Part shown: positions 7,900-19,261 of the stretch, piece after piece | Position numbering within the stretch: position 1 is the stretch's first letter | Layout: every line of letters starts with the position of its first letter | NCBI GenBank assembly: GCA_963730585.1 | Contig: CAVSSL010000010.1 | Coordinates: forward strand, 186,001-250,000 | Length of the DNA: 64,000 nucleotides | From: Pedococcus_A sp963730585 | GTDB lineage: Bacteria > Actinomycetota > Actinomycetes > Actinomycetales > Dermatophilaceae | Direction: 5' to 3' | Notes under the pieces: model-generated | What the model saw: only the letters and a program-made list of their open reading frames with translations | Told to the model about the DNA's origin: nothing | Databases searched by the model: none | Position numbers and translations under genes: made by a program

Positions 7900-8307
7900 A
7901 TGATGACCTTCGTCGAGCTGATGGAACTCGCCGGCAAGGCGTTCGAGGCGATCGGTGTGGGCGTGCTCGTCTTCGGGCTGCTCTGGTCGGTGGTGCTCGC
8001 CGTGGGGGTGTGGCGTCGGACCGAAGGGCGACAGGCCTATGCCGTGCTGCGTGAGTCCTTCGGCGGGGTGCTCCTGCTGGGCCTGGAGATCCTCGTGGCG
8101 GCCGACCTCATCCGCACCGTGGCCGTCGAGCCCTCACTGGAGAACGTCCTCGTCCTCGGGCTGATCGTGCTGATCCGGACCTTCCTGAGCTTCTCGCTGC
8201 AGATCGAGATCGAGGGTGTGCCTCCGTGGCGGCGAGCGACCGCCAGCGGTGCGGGCCTCCTCGGGCGGGCGGCGACCCACGCCAAGGAGGCGGGTGACCA
8301 GCGTTGA
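7900..8307 (+). CDS. DUF1622 family membrane protein
   Basis: A 135-residue protein with three hydrophobic segments (residues ~15-38, 50-70, 82-103) and the conserved central stretch LRESFGGVLLLGLEILVAADLIRTV followed by LVLIRTFLSFSLQIEIEG, diagnostic of DUF1622. Function unknown; members are small inner-membrane proteins. GGGAGAAAG lies upstream of the ATG. The broken cupin gene on the other strand runs into its 3' end. Confidence 0.85.
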   Translation: MMTFVELMELAGKAFEAIGVGVLVFGLLWSVVLAVGVWRRTEGRQAYAVLRESFGGVLLLGLEILVAADLIRTVAVEPSLENVLVLGLIVLIRTFLSFSLQIEIEGVPPWRRATASGAGLLGRAATHAKEAGDQR

Positions 8308-8746
8308 GACGCGGGGTGGCGTCGAGGTCCTGGACATCAGCTCTGCCGGCAGCTCGATTCCGTGCTCCTTCGCGTACTTGACCATGTTGGGCATGACCAC
8401 CGCCGAAAGCTCCTTCGCCTCGGCGGTGGGCGTGAAGGCGACGTACTCACTGTCAGCGAAATTCAGCGGAATGTGTCCCGGTTCGATGACGAACGCGTCA
8501 CCGGCCTCGTAGATCTCCTCCGACCCGTCGGCCTTGCGAATCCCGAACTTGCCCTTCAGCACGAGACCCACGTGGCTGCGCCTGGCACCGGTCGTTCGGG
8601 GCGCCCTTGAAGAACGGCGTCTCGTCGAGGTCGACGAACATGTTCGACATGGTGACGGTCCAGTCGCCGACCTCCTGCTCGTACGTGTCGGTGTAGCCGG
8701 GAATGACCATGTGTGATGGAGCGGTGGACTTCGATGTCTTCGGCAT
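8134..8746 (-). pseudogene. cupin-domain protein, frameshifted and read-through
   Basis: A strong AAGGAGA site and ATG 8746 start a cupin-type protein (MPKTSKSTAPSHMVIPGYTD... ETPFFKGAPNDRCQ). Near 8590 the frame switches and continues in another frame as SHVGLVLKGKFGIRKADGSEE...EAGDAFVIEPGHIPLNFADSE...IELPAELM, the expected cupin core with its final metal-binding-like GHIP strand. One extra base (or two missing) explains the switch. The second frame then passes the expected end and overlaps the DUF1622 gene down to 8134, so the natural stop may also be lost. Either a decayed gene or a sequencing indel. Confidence 0.7.
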
Positions 8747-8949
8747 CGTCTTCTCCTTTGCGTGCTGGGCTTGCGACGAGCGAACCCGTCGGCCGCCCCC
8801 TCACTTCCACGCTCCGTCGCCGTGCTGCACCGGCCGAAGAGGCCAAGGTCACCGGTCAGCGTCGAGATGCCGGACGCTGTTCTGCTTGCGGAGGCCTGGG
8901 TCTGGTCTTCCCCCGCCAAGGGAATGAGCGGCCGTTTTCAAGCCCTCAC

Positions 8950-9594
8950 CTACTTTCGCCAGAAGAGGTGGTGCGTCACGCCGCTCGGACTCGGCACGAC
9001 GTCCAGGTGAAAGCGGTCGAGGAGGTCGGATGGTGAGTCCCACAGACGGAGACCCGACCCGAGCTCGACCGGCGACACTGCCACGTGCAGGGTGTCGACG
9101 AGATCCGCGTCGAGGAACTGTCGGATCGTGGTGACGCCACCTCCCAGCCGGACGTCCTTGCCATCGGCCGCCTCACGAGCCTGGGCGAGTACGGAGGCCG
9201 GGTCCCCGTCGACGAAGTGGAACGTCGTGGCTCCCAGCGTCAGAGGGGCTCGCTCGTGGTGCGTCATCACGAAGACCGGAGTGCGGAATGGGGGCTGGTC
9301 ACCCCACCACCCATTCCAGTCATGGTCCTCCCATGGACCGCGGAAGGGGCCGAACTTGTTGCGGCCCATGATCTCTGCGCCGATGTTCCGCGTGTAGTCG
9401 CGCGTGAGGTAGTCGTCCAGGCCACGGCTTCCACCCGGTTCGGTGCGCATTGGCCAGCTGGCGGTGGCACCGGCCCACGCGAAGAGCCTCGCGGGGTCGA
9501 CGTGGCCGAAGGGTCGGTCAAGGGTCTGGTCCTCGCCCGCTGCGATGCCGTCCTGTGAGACGTTGAAGTTCTGCACTCTGACGAGCTGGGTCAC
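8950..9594 (-). CDS. RibD C-terminal/dihydrofolate-reductase-like protein
   Basis: A 214-residue oxidoreductase of the bacterial RibD_C family (DHFR fold). Evidence: RVQNFNVSQDG at the start, NKFGPFRGPWEDHDWNGWWGD and PVFVMTHHERAPLTLGATTFHFVDG in the middle, and the nucleotide-binding KDVRLGGGVTTIRQFLDADLVDTLHVAVSPVELGSG stretch. These proteins likely reduce a small heterocycle using NADPH; the substrate is unknown. GTG 9594 is chosen because AGGAGG lies five bases upstream; a longer in-frame extension has no ribosome site. Confidence 0.85.
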   Translation of the reverse strand: MTQLVRVQNFNVSQDGIAAGEDQTLDRPFGHVDPARLFAWAGATASWPMRTEPGGSRGLDDYLTRDYTRNIGAEIMGRNKFGPFRGPWEDHDWNGWWGDQPPFRTPVFVMTHHERAPLTLGATTFHFVDGDPASVLAQAREAADGKDVRLGGGVTTIRQFLDADLVDTLHVAVSPVELGSGLRLWDSPSDLLDRFHLDVVPSPSGVTHHLFWRK

Positions 9595-9991
9595 GCTTCC
9601 TCCTGTTGAGGGCATGTCGGTGATGAGACTGTCGTTGTGGGTCAGATTCATCGCTCTGGGCAAAGTGCACCGGGCCACTGGACGAAGATCTGGCGGGCTG
9701 CGAAGGCCAAGGCGGCATGCACGTTGTGCACCTGACGGTCTGACGCGGCGGCGTCCGGGAGTGGCATGCGCGACATCGTGCCAGCGCTCGGGTCTCAGGC
9801 GGTCAGCTTCCGGGACTCCCGGATCCCCGCGAAGGAGACCGGGTCATGGCGGGACAACGCCGCGGTGATGCGGCGGCATACGGAGTGTGCACCTGGCCGA
9901 AATGGAGACTTGAGGCTTGACCGGCTCGGTGTGCGCTCTGAGAGCGAGCTGGAAGTTGACGCTCGGCCGCGTCGATCTCGTCCAGTCGGGG
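9595..9991. other. gene-poor gap
   Basis: About 400 bases without a convincing gene on either strand. The only open frames have low-complexity translations and no ribosome sites. The stretch includes one CGGCATAC octamer (9874-9881) and probably the promoter of the RibD-like gene on the minus strand. Confidence 0.5.
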
Positions 9992-10456
9992 TCAGGACGA
10001 TTGCAGTCGGCGGATCCACAGGTAGGCCTTGCAGCCCAGACACAGCCCGGTGGAGGCGTTGAGGGCTACCACGCCGAAGGCGAGTGCCGTCAGGCCGTAA
10101 CCAGCGACGTCGACGCCCACTGCGAAGAAGGTCAGCGCCGAAGCAGTGAACACGAAGCCGAAGAACTGGGCGAATCTCGGCGGCCGAGCATCCTCCAACT
10201 CGGGTGGTGCTCCGATCCGCGGCCAGATGAAACGGGCATAGATCTGCGCCCACAGCGACCACTGAAAACTGACGAACGCGGTGAAGGCAAACACGGCGGC
10301 CTGGGAGGCGAGCAGGCCGAGGCCCAACGGTCGGGCCACGTCAACGATGAGCAAGACAACAGCGAGAACGCTGGCGGTTGCCCCGGCGCTGAATCGCAGG
10401 AGGCGCGGATCGACCTGGGCGCGGAGCGGGCACGCGCTGAGTCTGGTGCCGGGCAT
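9992..10456 (-). CDS. DUF4395 family membrane protein
   Basis: A 154-residue protein with four hydrophobic segments (IDPR-like start VDPRLLRFSAGATASVLAVVLLI, then VFAFTAFVSFQWSLWAQIYARFIWPRIG, PPRFAQFFGFVFTASALTFFAVG and VVALNASTGLCLGCKAYLW). The CLGCKAYL end and the PPELEDARPPRFAQ loop are typical of DUF4395. The CxxC-type end suggests a thiol-redox link; many family members sit beside rhodanese or thioredoxin genes, though none is adjacent here. ATG 10456 with CGGAG upstream is preferred over an upstream in-frame ATG. Confidence 0.8.
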   Translation of the reverse strand: MPGTRLSACPLRAQVDPRLLRFSAGATASVLAVVLLIVDVARPLGLGLLASQAAVFAFTAFVSFQWSLWAQIYARFIWPRIGAPPELEDARPPRFAQFFGFVFTASALTFFAVGVDVAGYGLTALAFGVVALNASTGLCLGCKAYLWIRRLQSS

Positions 10457-10553
10457 GAGGGTCTCCGGAAGTAGGCCAACTGCTCCGATCCAGCGTAGGC
10501 GGTCATCCAAGAGATGACTCCTGCTGCTGCAGCACGCTGCTCAAGTGGCATGG

Positions 10554-10585
10554 AAAAGGCCCTCTCCGACGAGCGGAAAGGGCCT
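10554..10585 (-). terminator. intrinsic terminator after tRNA-Ala
   Basis: On the minus strand, arms AGGCCCTTTCCG and CGGAGAGGGCCT (one mismatch) enclose a short loop and are followed by TTTT, a good Rho-independent terminator directly downstream of the tRNA. Confidence 0.8.
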
Positions 10586-10593
10586 GTGACCTG

Positions 10594-10669
10594 TGGTGGA
10601 GCCAAGGGGACTCGAACCCCTAACCCCCTGCTTGCAAAGCAGGTGCGCTACCAATTGCGCCATGGCCCC
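10594..10669 (-). tRNA. tRNA-Ala (anticodon TGC)
   Basis: Read on the minus strand, GGGGCCA pairs with TGGCTCC in the acceptor stem, including the G3-U70 pair that identifies alanine tRNAs. The anticodon loop is CTTTGCAAG with TGC, the T-arm has GGTTCGAGTCC, and the 3' CCA is encoded (10594-10596). Confidence 0.97.
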
Positions 10670-10714
10670 CGGAGGGTGACTTCCAGGTGCCGGGGGCTGT
10701 CCTGGGGAGTCGAT

Positions 10715-10840
10715 TCAGTTGGTCGGACGGTCCGTCGCCTCGTGCCAGAGGTCGCGCTCGGCCTGCTGGTCCTTGAGCTTCTTCTGGAGGGCGGCGGCGC
10801 CGATGGCCGTCGCGATCAGCAGCAGGAGCTTCTTCCCCAT
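10715..10840 (-). CDS. DLW-39 family protein
   Basis: A 41-residue protein: MGKKLLLLIATAIGAAALQK, then KLKDQQAERDLWHEATDRPTN. The N-terminal hydrophobic helix, lysines and the RDLW motif define the actinobacterial DLW-39 family. It is typically found beside the tRNA-Ile/tRNA-Ala pair downstream of gyrA, exactly as here. Function unknown. It is too small for most ORF filters; CCTCA/GGAGAG-like bases precede the ATG. Confidence 0.85.
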   Translation of the reverse strand: MGKKLLLLIATAIGAAALQKKLKDQQAERDLWHEATDRPTN

Positions 10841-10885
10841 GAGGCTCTCCGTCCGGTCGCGGGCGAGGAACTGCGAGTTCGGGAT

Positions 10886-10962
10886 TGGTGGGCCTAACAG
10901 GACTTGAACCTGTGGCCTCTTCCTTATCAGGGAAGCGCTCTAACCGTCTGAGCTATAGGCCC
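10886..10962 (-). tRNA. tRNA-Ile (anticodon GAT)
   Basis: On the minus strand GGGCCTA pairs with TAGGCCC; the D-arm AGCTCAGACGGTTAGAGCGC, anticodon loop with GAT, and T-arm GGTTCAAGTCC are all normal. CCA is encoded. It lies downstream of the gyrA operon, as in many actinobacteria. Confidence 0.97.
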
Positions 10963-11042
10963 GTGCCCAATCACCGCCGCGGACCCGTGGAGGGGCCTGC
11001 GACGCATGAGGTTACCTCACCGGCATACCGACCTCCAAAACG

Positions 11043-11080
11043 GGATCGCCACCTCGCCGAGGTGGGCGAGGTGGCGATCC
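11043..11080 (-). terminator. strong hairpin ending the gyrB-gyrA-DUF3566 transcript
   Basis: A perfect 16-base inverted repeat (GGATCGCCACCTCGCC and its complement) around a 6-base loop. On the minus strand it is followed by CGTTTTGG, so it should terminate transcription coming from DUF3566. The hairpin is itself flanked by an outward-facing pair of the iterated octamer (11021-11028 and 11092-11099). Confidence 0.85.
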
Positions 11081-11156
11081 GGAGGGGCTTCGTATGCCGC
11101 CTGGCCGGCCCTCGAGGGCCGGTGCCGGAGCGGGCTCCGGCGGCGGTGAACTGGCC

Positions 11157-11659
11157 TCAGTCGTCGGTCAGCGTGAGCTGCAGGCCGCCGACCAGCGAGG
11201 AGCAGATGTTGTAGAGGAACGCCCCGAGCGTCGACAGCGCGGTCAGCAGGATGACGTCGATGACCCCGATGACGATCGAGAGGGACAGCACCCGGCCGAA
11301 GCCGAGGAAGTCCATCAGGTTGAACGGGTTCTCGCTGTCCTGCAGGACCGTGCCGACCAGGCGGTTGACCTCGGCGAAGACGCCCATCCCGGACAGGATC
11401 ATCCACAGCACCGCGACCATGACGACACCGGCGATGCCGAGGGCCACCGAGATGAGGAACGACATCTTCATCGCCGACCACGGGTCCACCCGCGAGACCG
11501 TCAGCTTGACGCGGCGGCTGCGGGGCGACGGACCGGGCGCGCCGGCGGGGCGGCCCTGGGTGGGCGTGGGTCGGGTCGGCGACGCCTGCTGGGCGCCCTG
11601 ACCCGGGCGGGGACCCGGGCCCTGTGGGCGCGCCGACGTGCTCGTCGGGCCTGCCGTGC

Positions 11660-11663
<4 letters not shown>
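11157..11663 (-). CDS. DUF3566 transmembrane protein
   Basis: A 168-residue protein with a Pro/Gly/Gln-rich cytosolic N-terminus (~45 residues) and two membrane helices in the DUF3566 core (SFLISVALGIAGVVMVAVLWMIL and LGFGRVLSLSIVIGVIDVILLTALSTLGAFLYN). The family is encoded right after gyrA throughout actinobacteria; in mycobacteria the homologue CwsA-region protein acts near the divisome, though the role is not settled. Its ATG overlaps the gyrA stop (ATGA), so it is translated with gyrase. Confidence 0.9.
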
Positions 11664-14326
<2,663 letters not shown>

Positions 14327-14365
14327 GCAATTCCCTTATCTGTCAACGGGTTTCAAAGATCTGGG

Positions 14366-14429
14366 GTATGCCGTGGGCGCGCTCTGCGCGCTGGCGCGGT
14401 TTCACGTGGAACCCGGCCGCCCGGCATAC
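14366..14429. repeat. inverted octamer pair plus parS-like site between gyrB and gyrA
   Basis: The gap between the gyrB stop and gyrA start contains GTATGCCG (14366) and CGGCATAC (14422) facing each other, able to form a long-looped hairpin. Between them at 14399-14412 is GTTTCACGTGGAAC, a 13/14 match to the parS consensus. The spacing makes a terminator or processing site possible, and the parS-like site could be a weak ParB entry point. Confidence 0.5.
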
Positions 14430-14435
14430 GGGCAC

Positions 14436-16604
14436 TTAGATGTCGAGGAACCGCACGTCGCGGGCGTTCCGCTGGATGAAGCCGCGCCGGGACTCGACGT
14501 CCTCGCCCATCAGGACCGCGAAGATCTCGTCGGCCGCAGCGGCGTCGTCGAGGGTGACCTGCAGCAGCACCCGGTGGTCCGGGTCCATCGTGGTCTCCCA
14601 CAGCTCCTGGTAGTCCATCTCGCCCAGACCCTTGTAGCGCTGGATGCCGGCGTCCTTGGGGAGGCGCCAGCCCTGGCTCTGGCCGGCCGCGACCATGGCG
14701 TCACGCTCGCGGTCGGAGTAGGCGAACTCGTGCGCGTGGTTGCTCCACTTCAGGCGGTAGAGCGGCGGCTGGGCGAGGTAGACGTAGCCGGCCTCGATCA
14801 GCGGGCGCATGAAGCGGAACAGCAGCGTCAGCAACAGCGTGCGGATGTGCAGGCCGTCGACGTCGGCGTCGGCCATGAGCACGATCTTGTGGTAGCGCGC
14901 CTTGGCGAGGTCGAAGTCCTCGCCGATGCCGGTGCCGAAGGCCGAGATCAGCGCCTGGACCTCGTTGTTGGAGAGGACCTTGTCGATGCGGGCCTTCTCG
15001 ACGTTGAGGATCTTGCCTCGGATCGGGAGGATCGCCTGGGTGCTGGGGTTGCGACCGCGGACGGCCGAGCCGCCTGCCGAGTCACCCTCGACGATGAAGA
15101 CCTCGGACAGGCTCGGGTCCTTGCTCTGGCAGTCGCGCAGCTTGCCCGGCAGGCCGCCGGACTCGAGCAGGCCCTTGCGCCGGGTGGCCTCACGGGCCTT
15201 GCGCGCCGCCATGCGGGCGGCGGCCGCCTGCACCGACTTGCGGACGATGTCCTTGCCCTCGTTGGGGTGCGTCTCGAGCCAGTGGCCGAACTCGTCGGTC
15301 ATGGCGCGCTGCACGAAGCCCTTGACCTCGGAGTTGCCCAGCTTGGTCTTGGTCTGGCCCTCGAACTGGGGCTCGCCCAGCTTGACCGACACGACGGCGG
15401 TCAGGCCCTCGCGGATGTCGTCGCCGGTGAGGTTCTCGTCCTTGTCCTTGAGGAGGTTCTGCTTGCGGGCGAAGTCGTTGACCAGCTTGGTCATCGCCGC
15501 GCGGAAGCCCTCCTCGTGGGTGCCGCCCTCGTGGGTGTTGATGGTGTTGGCGTAGGTGTGCACCGACTCCGAGTAGGCAGTGGTCCACTGCATGGCCAGC
15601 TCGAGCGAGAGCTGGCGCTCGGTGTCCTCGGACTCGATCGAGATGATCTCGGGGTGCACCGGCTCGGCCTTCTTCGAGCCGACCAGGTGCGTCACGTAGT
15701 CGACCAGGCCGTTGTCGTAGCGGTAGGTGACCTTCTTGGCCTTCTGCTTCTTGGGCGCGCCGCCCTCGGCCTCGGCGGTGGCGGAGTCGACCTCGACGGT
15801 CTCCTCGTCTGCCTCCGCCTCGAGGTTGTCGAGGTCGATGTCGTCCTTGCCCGGCTCCTCCTGGGCGACGCGCTCGTCGGTCAGGTTGATCGTCAGGCCC
15901 TTGTTGAGGAAGGCCATCTGCTGGAAGCGGGCCCGGATCGTGTCGAAGTCGTAGGTGGTGGTCTCGAAGATCTCGGGGCTGGCCCAGAAGGTGATCGTCG
16001 TCCCCGTGCGGTCGGACTCCTCCTCCTTGGCCAGCGGCGCGACCGGCACGCCGTGGTCGAAGGACATGCGCCAGGCGTGGCCGAGCTGACGGACCTCGGC
16101 GTCGAGCCGCGTCGAGAGGGCGTTGACCACGGAGGAGCCCACGCCGTGCAGACCGCCGGAGACCTTGTACCCGCCACCACCGAACTTGCCGCCGGCGTGC
16201 AGCTGGGTGAGGACGAGCTCGACGGTGGAGACGCCGTACTGCTCGTTGAGGCCGGTGGGGATGCCACGACCGTTGTCGGAGACGCGGACGCCGCCGTCGG
16301 CCAGCAGCGTCACGTCGATGGTGTCGGCGTAGCCGGCGAGGGCCTCGTCGACCGAGTTGTCGACGATCTCCCAGACCAGGTGGTGCAGGCCGCGCTCGCC
16401 CGTGGAGCCGATGTACATGCCGGGGCGCTTGCGCACGGCCTCGAGGCCCTCGAGGACGGTGATGGCGCTGGCGTCGTAGTCCGACCCCTGGGAAACACCG
16501 GCGAGCTCTGCCTCTGCTGCTGCCCGGGCCTGCTCTGCCTCCGCGGCGCTCAGGCTTTCGGAACCGGACTCACTGGGCATGGGCGTGTTGGCAGCGTCGG
16601 ACAC
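14436..16604 (-). CDS. gyrB: DNA gyrase subunit B
   Basis: A 722-residue ATPase subunit of gyrase. The GHKL ATPase shows VDNSVDEALAGYAD, DNGRGIPT and GLHGVGSSVVNALS; the Toprim domain shows IVEGDSAGGSA, and DADVDGLHIRTLLLT; the C-terminal GyrA-binding region ends RRGFIQRNARDVRFLDI. An acidic then lysine-rich insertion (ADEETVEVDSATAEAEGG...KKQKAKK) of about 40 residues sits after the transducer start and is variable among actinobacteria. GTG 16604 has AAGGAG six bases upstream. It is transcribed away from oriC ahead of gyrA. Confidence 0.98.
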   Translation of the reverse strand: MSDAANTPMPSESGSESLSAAEAEQARAAAEAELAGVSQGSDYDASAITVLEGLEAVRKRPGMYIGSTGERGLHHLVWEIVDNSVDEALAGYADTIDVTLLADGGVRVSDNGRGIPTGLNEQYGVSTVELVLTQLHAGGKFGGGGYKVSGGLHGVGSSVVNALSTRLDAEVRQLGHAWRMSFDHGVPVAPLAKEEESDRTGTTITFWASPEIFETTTYDFDTIRARFQQMAFLNKGLTINLTDERVAQEEPGKDDIDLDNLEAEADEETVEVDSATAEAEGGAPKKQKAKKVTYRYDNGLVDYVTHLVGSKKAEPVHPEIISIESEDTERQLSLELAMQWTTAYSESVHTYANTINTHEGGTHEEGFRAAMTKLVNDFARKQNLLKDKDENLTGDDIREGLTAVVSVKLGEPQFEGQTKTKLGNSEVKGFVQRAMTDEFGHWLETHPNEGKDIVRKSVQAAAARMAARKAREATRRKGLLESGGLPGKLRDCQSKDPSLSEVFIVEGDSAGGSAVRGRNPSTQAILPIRGKILNVEKARIDKVLSNNEVQALISAFGTGIGEDFDLAKARYHKIVLMADADVDGLHIRTLLLTLLFRFMRPLIEAGYVYLAQPPLYRLKWSNHAHEFAYSDRERDAMVAAGQSQGWRLPKDAGIQRYKGLGEMDYQELWETTMDPDHRVLLQVTLDDAAAADEIFAVLMGEDVESRRGFIQRNARDVRFLDI

Positions 16605-16945
16605 GGTGCTCCTTCTTCAGATGGCACGAGCGCGGGCTGTAGCGCCCACTGCTGGTGCCGGTCATGGCACGCGACCAGAGTGGAGACCACCTGGTCGCGG
16701 GATCGTCCTTGAGTTTACCGGTCGAAGCGCCGGAAGACGGCTTCAGGAGGCCCGTGAGCCCACTTTCTAGGCAAATTTGGGGGCAGATCCATGTCGGGGA
16801 TCGCACCCCGGCCCCTCAGCGCCCCATTTTGGCGCTCCTCGCCTGTCGCCCGACCGGTACATACGGGCTGAACTGACCGAAACGAGCCGTCCCCGCGGAG
16901 GTCGGGTCCTATCGTTCTGCCCCATGCGGGGGAGTGCAAGGGTGC
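16605..16945. promoter_or_regulatory. divergent intergenic region upstream of gyrB
   Basis: A 340-base gap between gyrB (leftward) and the broken lipoprotein gene (rightward). It must hold the gyrBA promoter, and its centre is less G+C-rich (TTGAGTTTACCGG, GGCAAATTTGGGGG, GGTACATACGG), but no clear pair of -35/-10 boxes with good spacing can be named by eye. No coding capacity. Confidence 0.4.
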
Positions 16946-17699
16946 ATGAGGGCTGCCGTGGCGGGGGTCGTCCTCGGAGTGTCGTTGACCGGGCTCGGTG
17001 GGTGTGGCGTGGTCGACCGGGTGATGTCCACCCCGACCATCACCGAGGTGCCCAGCCAGCCGGACGAGATCACGCCCACGGTCCCGGCGCCGGGCGACCC
17101 CACCTCCACCAGCGCCTCGAACGCTCCCACCCAGCAGATCAAACCTGCGACTCCAAAGCTCCCGAAGCCGGGCGGTCTCCAGCCCACCGAGCGGCTCGTC
17201 GTGGTCGACAGCCTCGGCATCGGTTTCGCGGCTCCGACAATCTCCATCGAGATCGATCCCGGAGAAGTATGTCGAGGGCTCTGCCGCCCTGGACGAGCTG
17301 TCACGGGTGATGGGGCTCAGCCCCGGACCAGGTCCGCAACGGCCTGCTCGACCGCATCGACCGCATGGTGACCGCTGTCGGGGACGACGGCCGGATCACC
17401 AGCATGGTGGTGACCCGGATCCCCAGCACGACCTGCCCACCGAAGCCCTCATCCGCAGGGACATCGGCGGACCACCATGAACGCCACAGTGACGCGGGTG
17501 GACCGGCCCATCACGCCGCAGGGAGGCGGTCCGTGCGGTGTACCGGCTCGGGACCGCGGGTGACTACCAGCTACGGCGAGGCTGTCTACCTCGAGACGTC
17601 TGAGGGTGCCGTGGTCTCGGTGACGGTCACCTCGGATCGGCGGCCGAGTCGAAGCGGATGGGCGCCCGCGTGCTGAAGACCCTGCGCATCGTCGAGTAG
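16946..17699 (+). pseudogene. lipoprotein remnant with several frameshifts
   Basis: ATG 16946 starts a lipoprotein signal with lipobox LGGC near residue 20, then a Pro/Thr-rich linker and a globular start (LVVVDSLGIGFAAPTISIEIDPGE). Near 17262 sense continues in another frame (EKYVEGSAALDELSRVMGLSP), near 17315 in a third (DQVRNGLLDRIDRMVTAVGDDGRITSMVVTRIPSTTCPPK), and after ~17560 YGEAVYLETSEGAVVSVTVTSD is followed by another switch to ESKRMGARVLKTLRIVE and a stop. The middle (~17450-17560) is hard to follow in any frame. At least four lesions make true decay more likely than a single sequencing error. The original function is unknown. Confidence 0.7.
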
Positions 17700-17716
17700 A
17701 CCTCGCGCCAGCCGAC

Positions 17717-19192
17717 TCAGTCGCCGGCGGCGAGGGTCCGTTCCAGCAGGCCTCGCACCTCCTCGGGAAGGCGGGGCTCCGGCATGCTCACCTGCGTCGC
17801 GGGCGCGTCGCAGCGCACCTCGTAGCAGTAGGCGTCCGGGTGGCTGGGCCCGTTGGCGAAGGCCGACAGCCGGCGGTTCGCCAGCAGGTGGCTCCACTGG
17901 TCGGCGTCCTCGCGGGGCAGCTCCTCCAGGCGCACGGCCCGTTCGCGGGTCAGCCCGGCGAAGCCGCCGGTGCGCCGGACCAGCACCTCGGTGCCCTGGC
18001 CCGGCTCCTGCCCACCGGCGCCACCGTCCGGTTCAGCGGGGGAGGGCTCAGCGGGCGCGGGCTCACTCGGAGCCGGCGCGCCAGGCACTGCTGCGCGCAG
18101 CACCCCGACCTGCTCCCAGGCTGACTGCACCGCCTGGACCACCGGCGACCCGTCACCGTGCTCGTCGCGGGCCGCGGCGACGGTGAGCCCGGCGAAGGTG
18201 ACGAAGTCGCAGTCGGCCCTGATCCCGGGACCGGTGAGCACGGCATACCAGGTGCGCCCCACGGTCTCCCACGCGTGACCGCCGACCGCGGTCGCGGCGA
18301 GGAAGAACGCCCGGTTCGGGATGCCGGAGTTGATGTGCACGCCACCGTTGTCGTCGGTGGTGTCCACGTAGTCGTCCATGTGAGCCGGCTGCGGGTCCTT
18401 GCCCAGCACGGGGTCGTCGTAGGCGGTGCCGGGCTCGGCCATCGACCGCAGTGCCACCCCCTGCACGGCGTCGGTGAACAGGTCGGCGCCGATCAGCCAG
18501 TCCGCCTCGTCGGCCCGCTGGCCGAGCAGACGCTGGCGCACGAGCGAGCCGAACACGTCGGAGAGGCTCTCGTTGAGGGCGCCCGGCTGGCCCCGGTAGG
18601 TCAGACCGGCGGTCAGCTCGGTGACGCCGTGCGTGAGCTCGTGGCCGATGACGTCGAGACTGGCGGTGAAGCGGCGGAAGTACTGGCCGTCGCCGTCACC
18701 GAACACCATCTGCGTGCCGTCCCAGAACGCGTTGTCGTAGGCCTGGCCGTAGTGGACGCTCGCGAGCAGGGGCAGGCCCTGCCCGTCGAGGGAGTTGCGC
18801 CCGTATGCCGTGGCGTACAGCTCCCAGGTCGCGCCCAGCCCGTCGTAGGCCTCGTCGGCCGCGGCGTCACCGGTGGCCGGCTCGCCCTCGCGGCGCACCA
18901 CCCGGCCGGGCAGCCGTTCGCCGTTCCCGGCGTCGGAGACGACCCGCTGGGGCGCCTCGGGACCGCCCGGTGGCGGAGTGACCTGCGGCGGGAGGCCCGG
19001 AGTCGGGGCGGCCTCGAACCGCCCCTGCCGCCGCTCGCGCAGGGACGCGTCGCGCTCGAGGGCCTGGACCGCCCGACTCGCGGCCACCGGGTCGCTGGAC
19101 TCGGCGATCGCCTCGAGCACGTACGGCGGGATGATCGAGCACCGCTGGTGTCGGTCTGGTCGGCTCGGCTTCGGTGCTGGTGTTCCCCTCAT
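17717..19192 (-). CDS. M4 metalloprotease (protealysin-like) fused to emfourin-like domain
   Basis: A 491-residue thermolysin-family zinc protease. HELTH at residues 184-188 gives two zinc histidines and the catalytic Glu, NESLSD near 208 the third ligand, and GGVHINSGIPNRAF the transition-state His. Like protealysin it has no signal peptide and a short propeptide with IIPPYVLEAIA near residue 20. After a Pro/Ala/Glu linker (~370-395) the C-terminus EVLVRRTGGFAGLTRER... resembles emfourin, the small inhibitor normally encoded separately beside protealysins. Here protease and inhibitor seem to be one chain. It probably acts in the cytosol or is exported by a non-Sec route. Confidence 0.85.
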   Translation of the reverse strand: MRGTPAPKPSRPDRHQRCSIIPPYVLEAIAESSDPVAASRAVQALERDASLRERRQGRFEAAPTPGLPPQVTPPPGGPEAPQRVVSDAGNGERLPGRVVRREGEPATGDAAADEAYDGLGATWELYATAYGRNSLDGQGLPLLASVHYGQAYDNAFWDGTQMVFGDGDGQYFRRFTASLDVIGHELTHGVTELTAGLTYRGQPGALNESLSDVFGSLVRQRLLGQRADEADWLIGADLFTDAVQGVALRSMAEPGTAYDDPVLGKDPQPAHMDDYVDTTDDNGGVHINSGIPNRAFFLAATAVGGHAWETVGRTWYAVLTGPGIRADCDFVTFAGLTVAAARDEHGDGSPVVQAVQSAWEQVGVLRAAVPGAPAPSEPAPAEPSPAEPDGGAGGQEPGQGTEVLVRRTGGFAGLTRERAVRLEELPREDADQWSHLLANRRLSAFANGPSHPDAYCYEVRCDAPATQVSMPEPRLPEEVRGLLERTLAAGD

Positions 19193-19261
19193 GGAGCCAG
19201 TGTCCGCCGCGACACCGACACCGCCAGTCGGCGAGCCAGCCGGTGAGTCCTTGAGGCGGGG

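Noticed and set aside
9766..10062. A plus-strand ORF of 98 codons
   Set aside because: No ribosome site, Arg/Ser-rich low-complexity translation, partly antisense to DUF4395.
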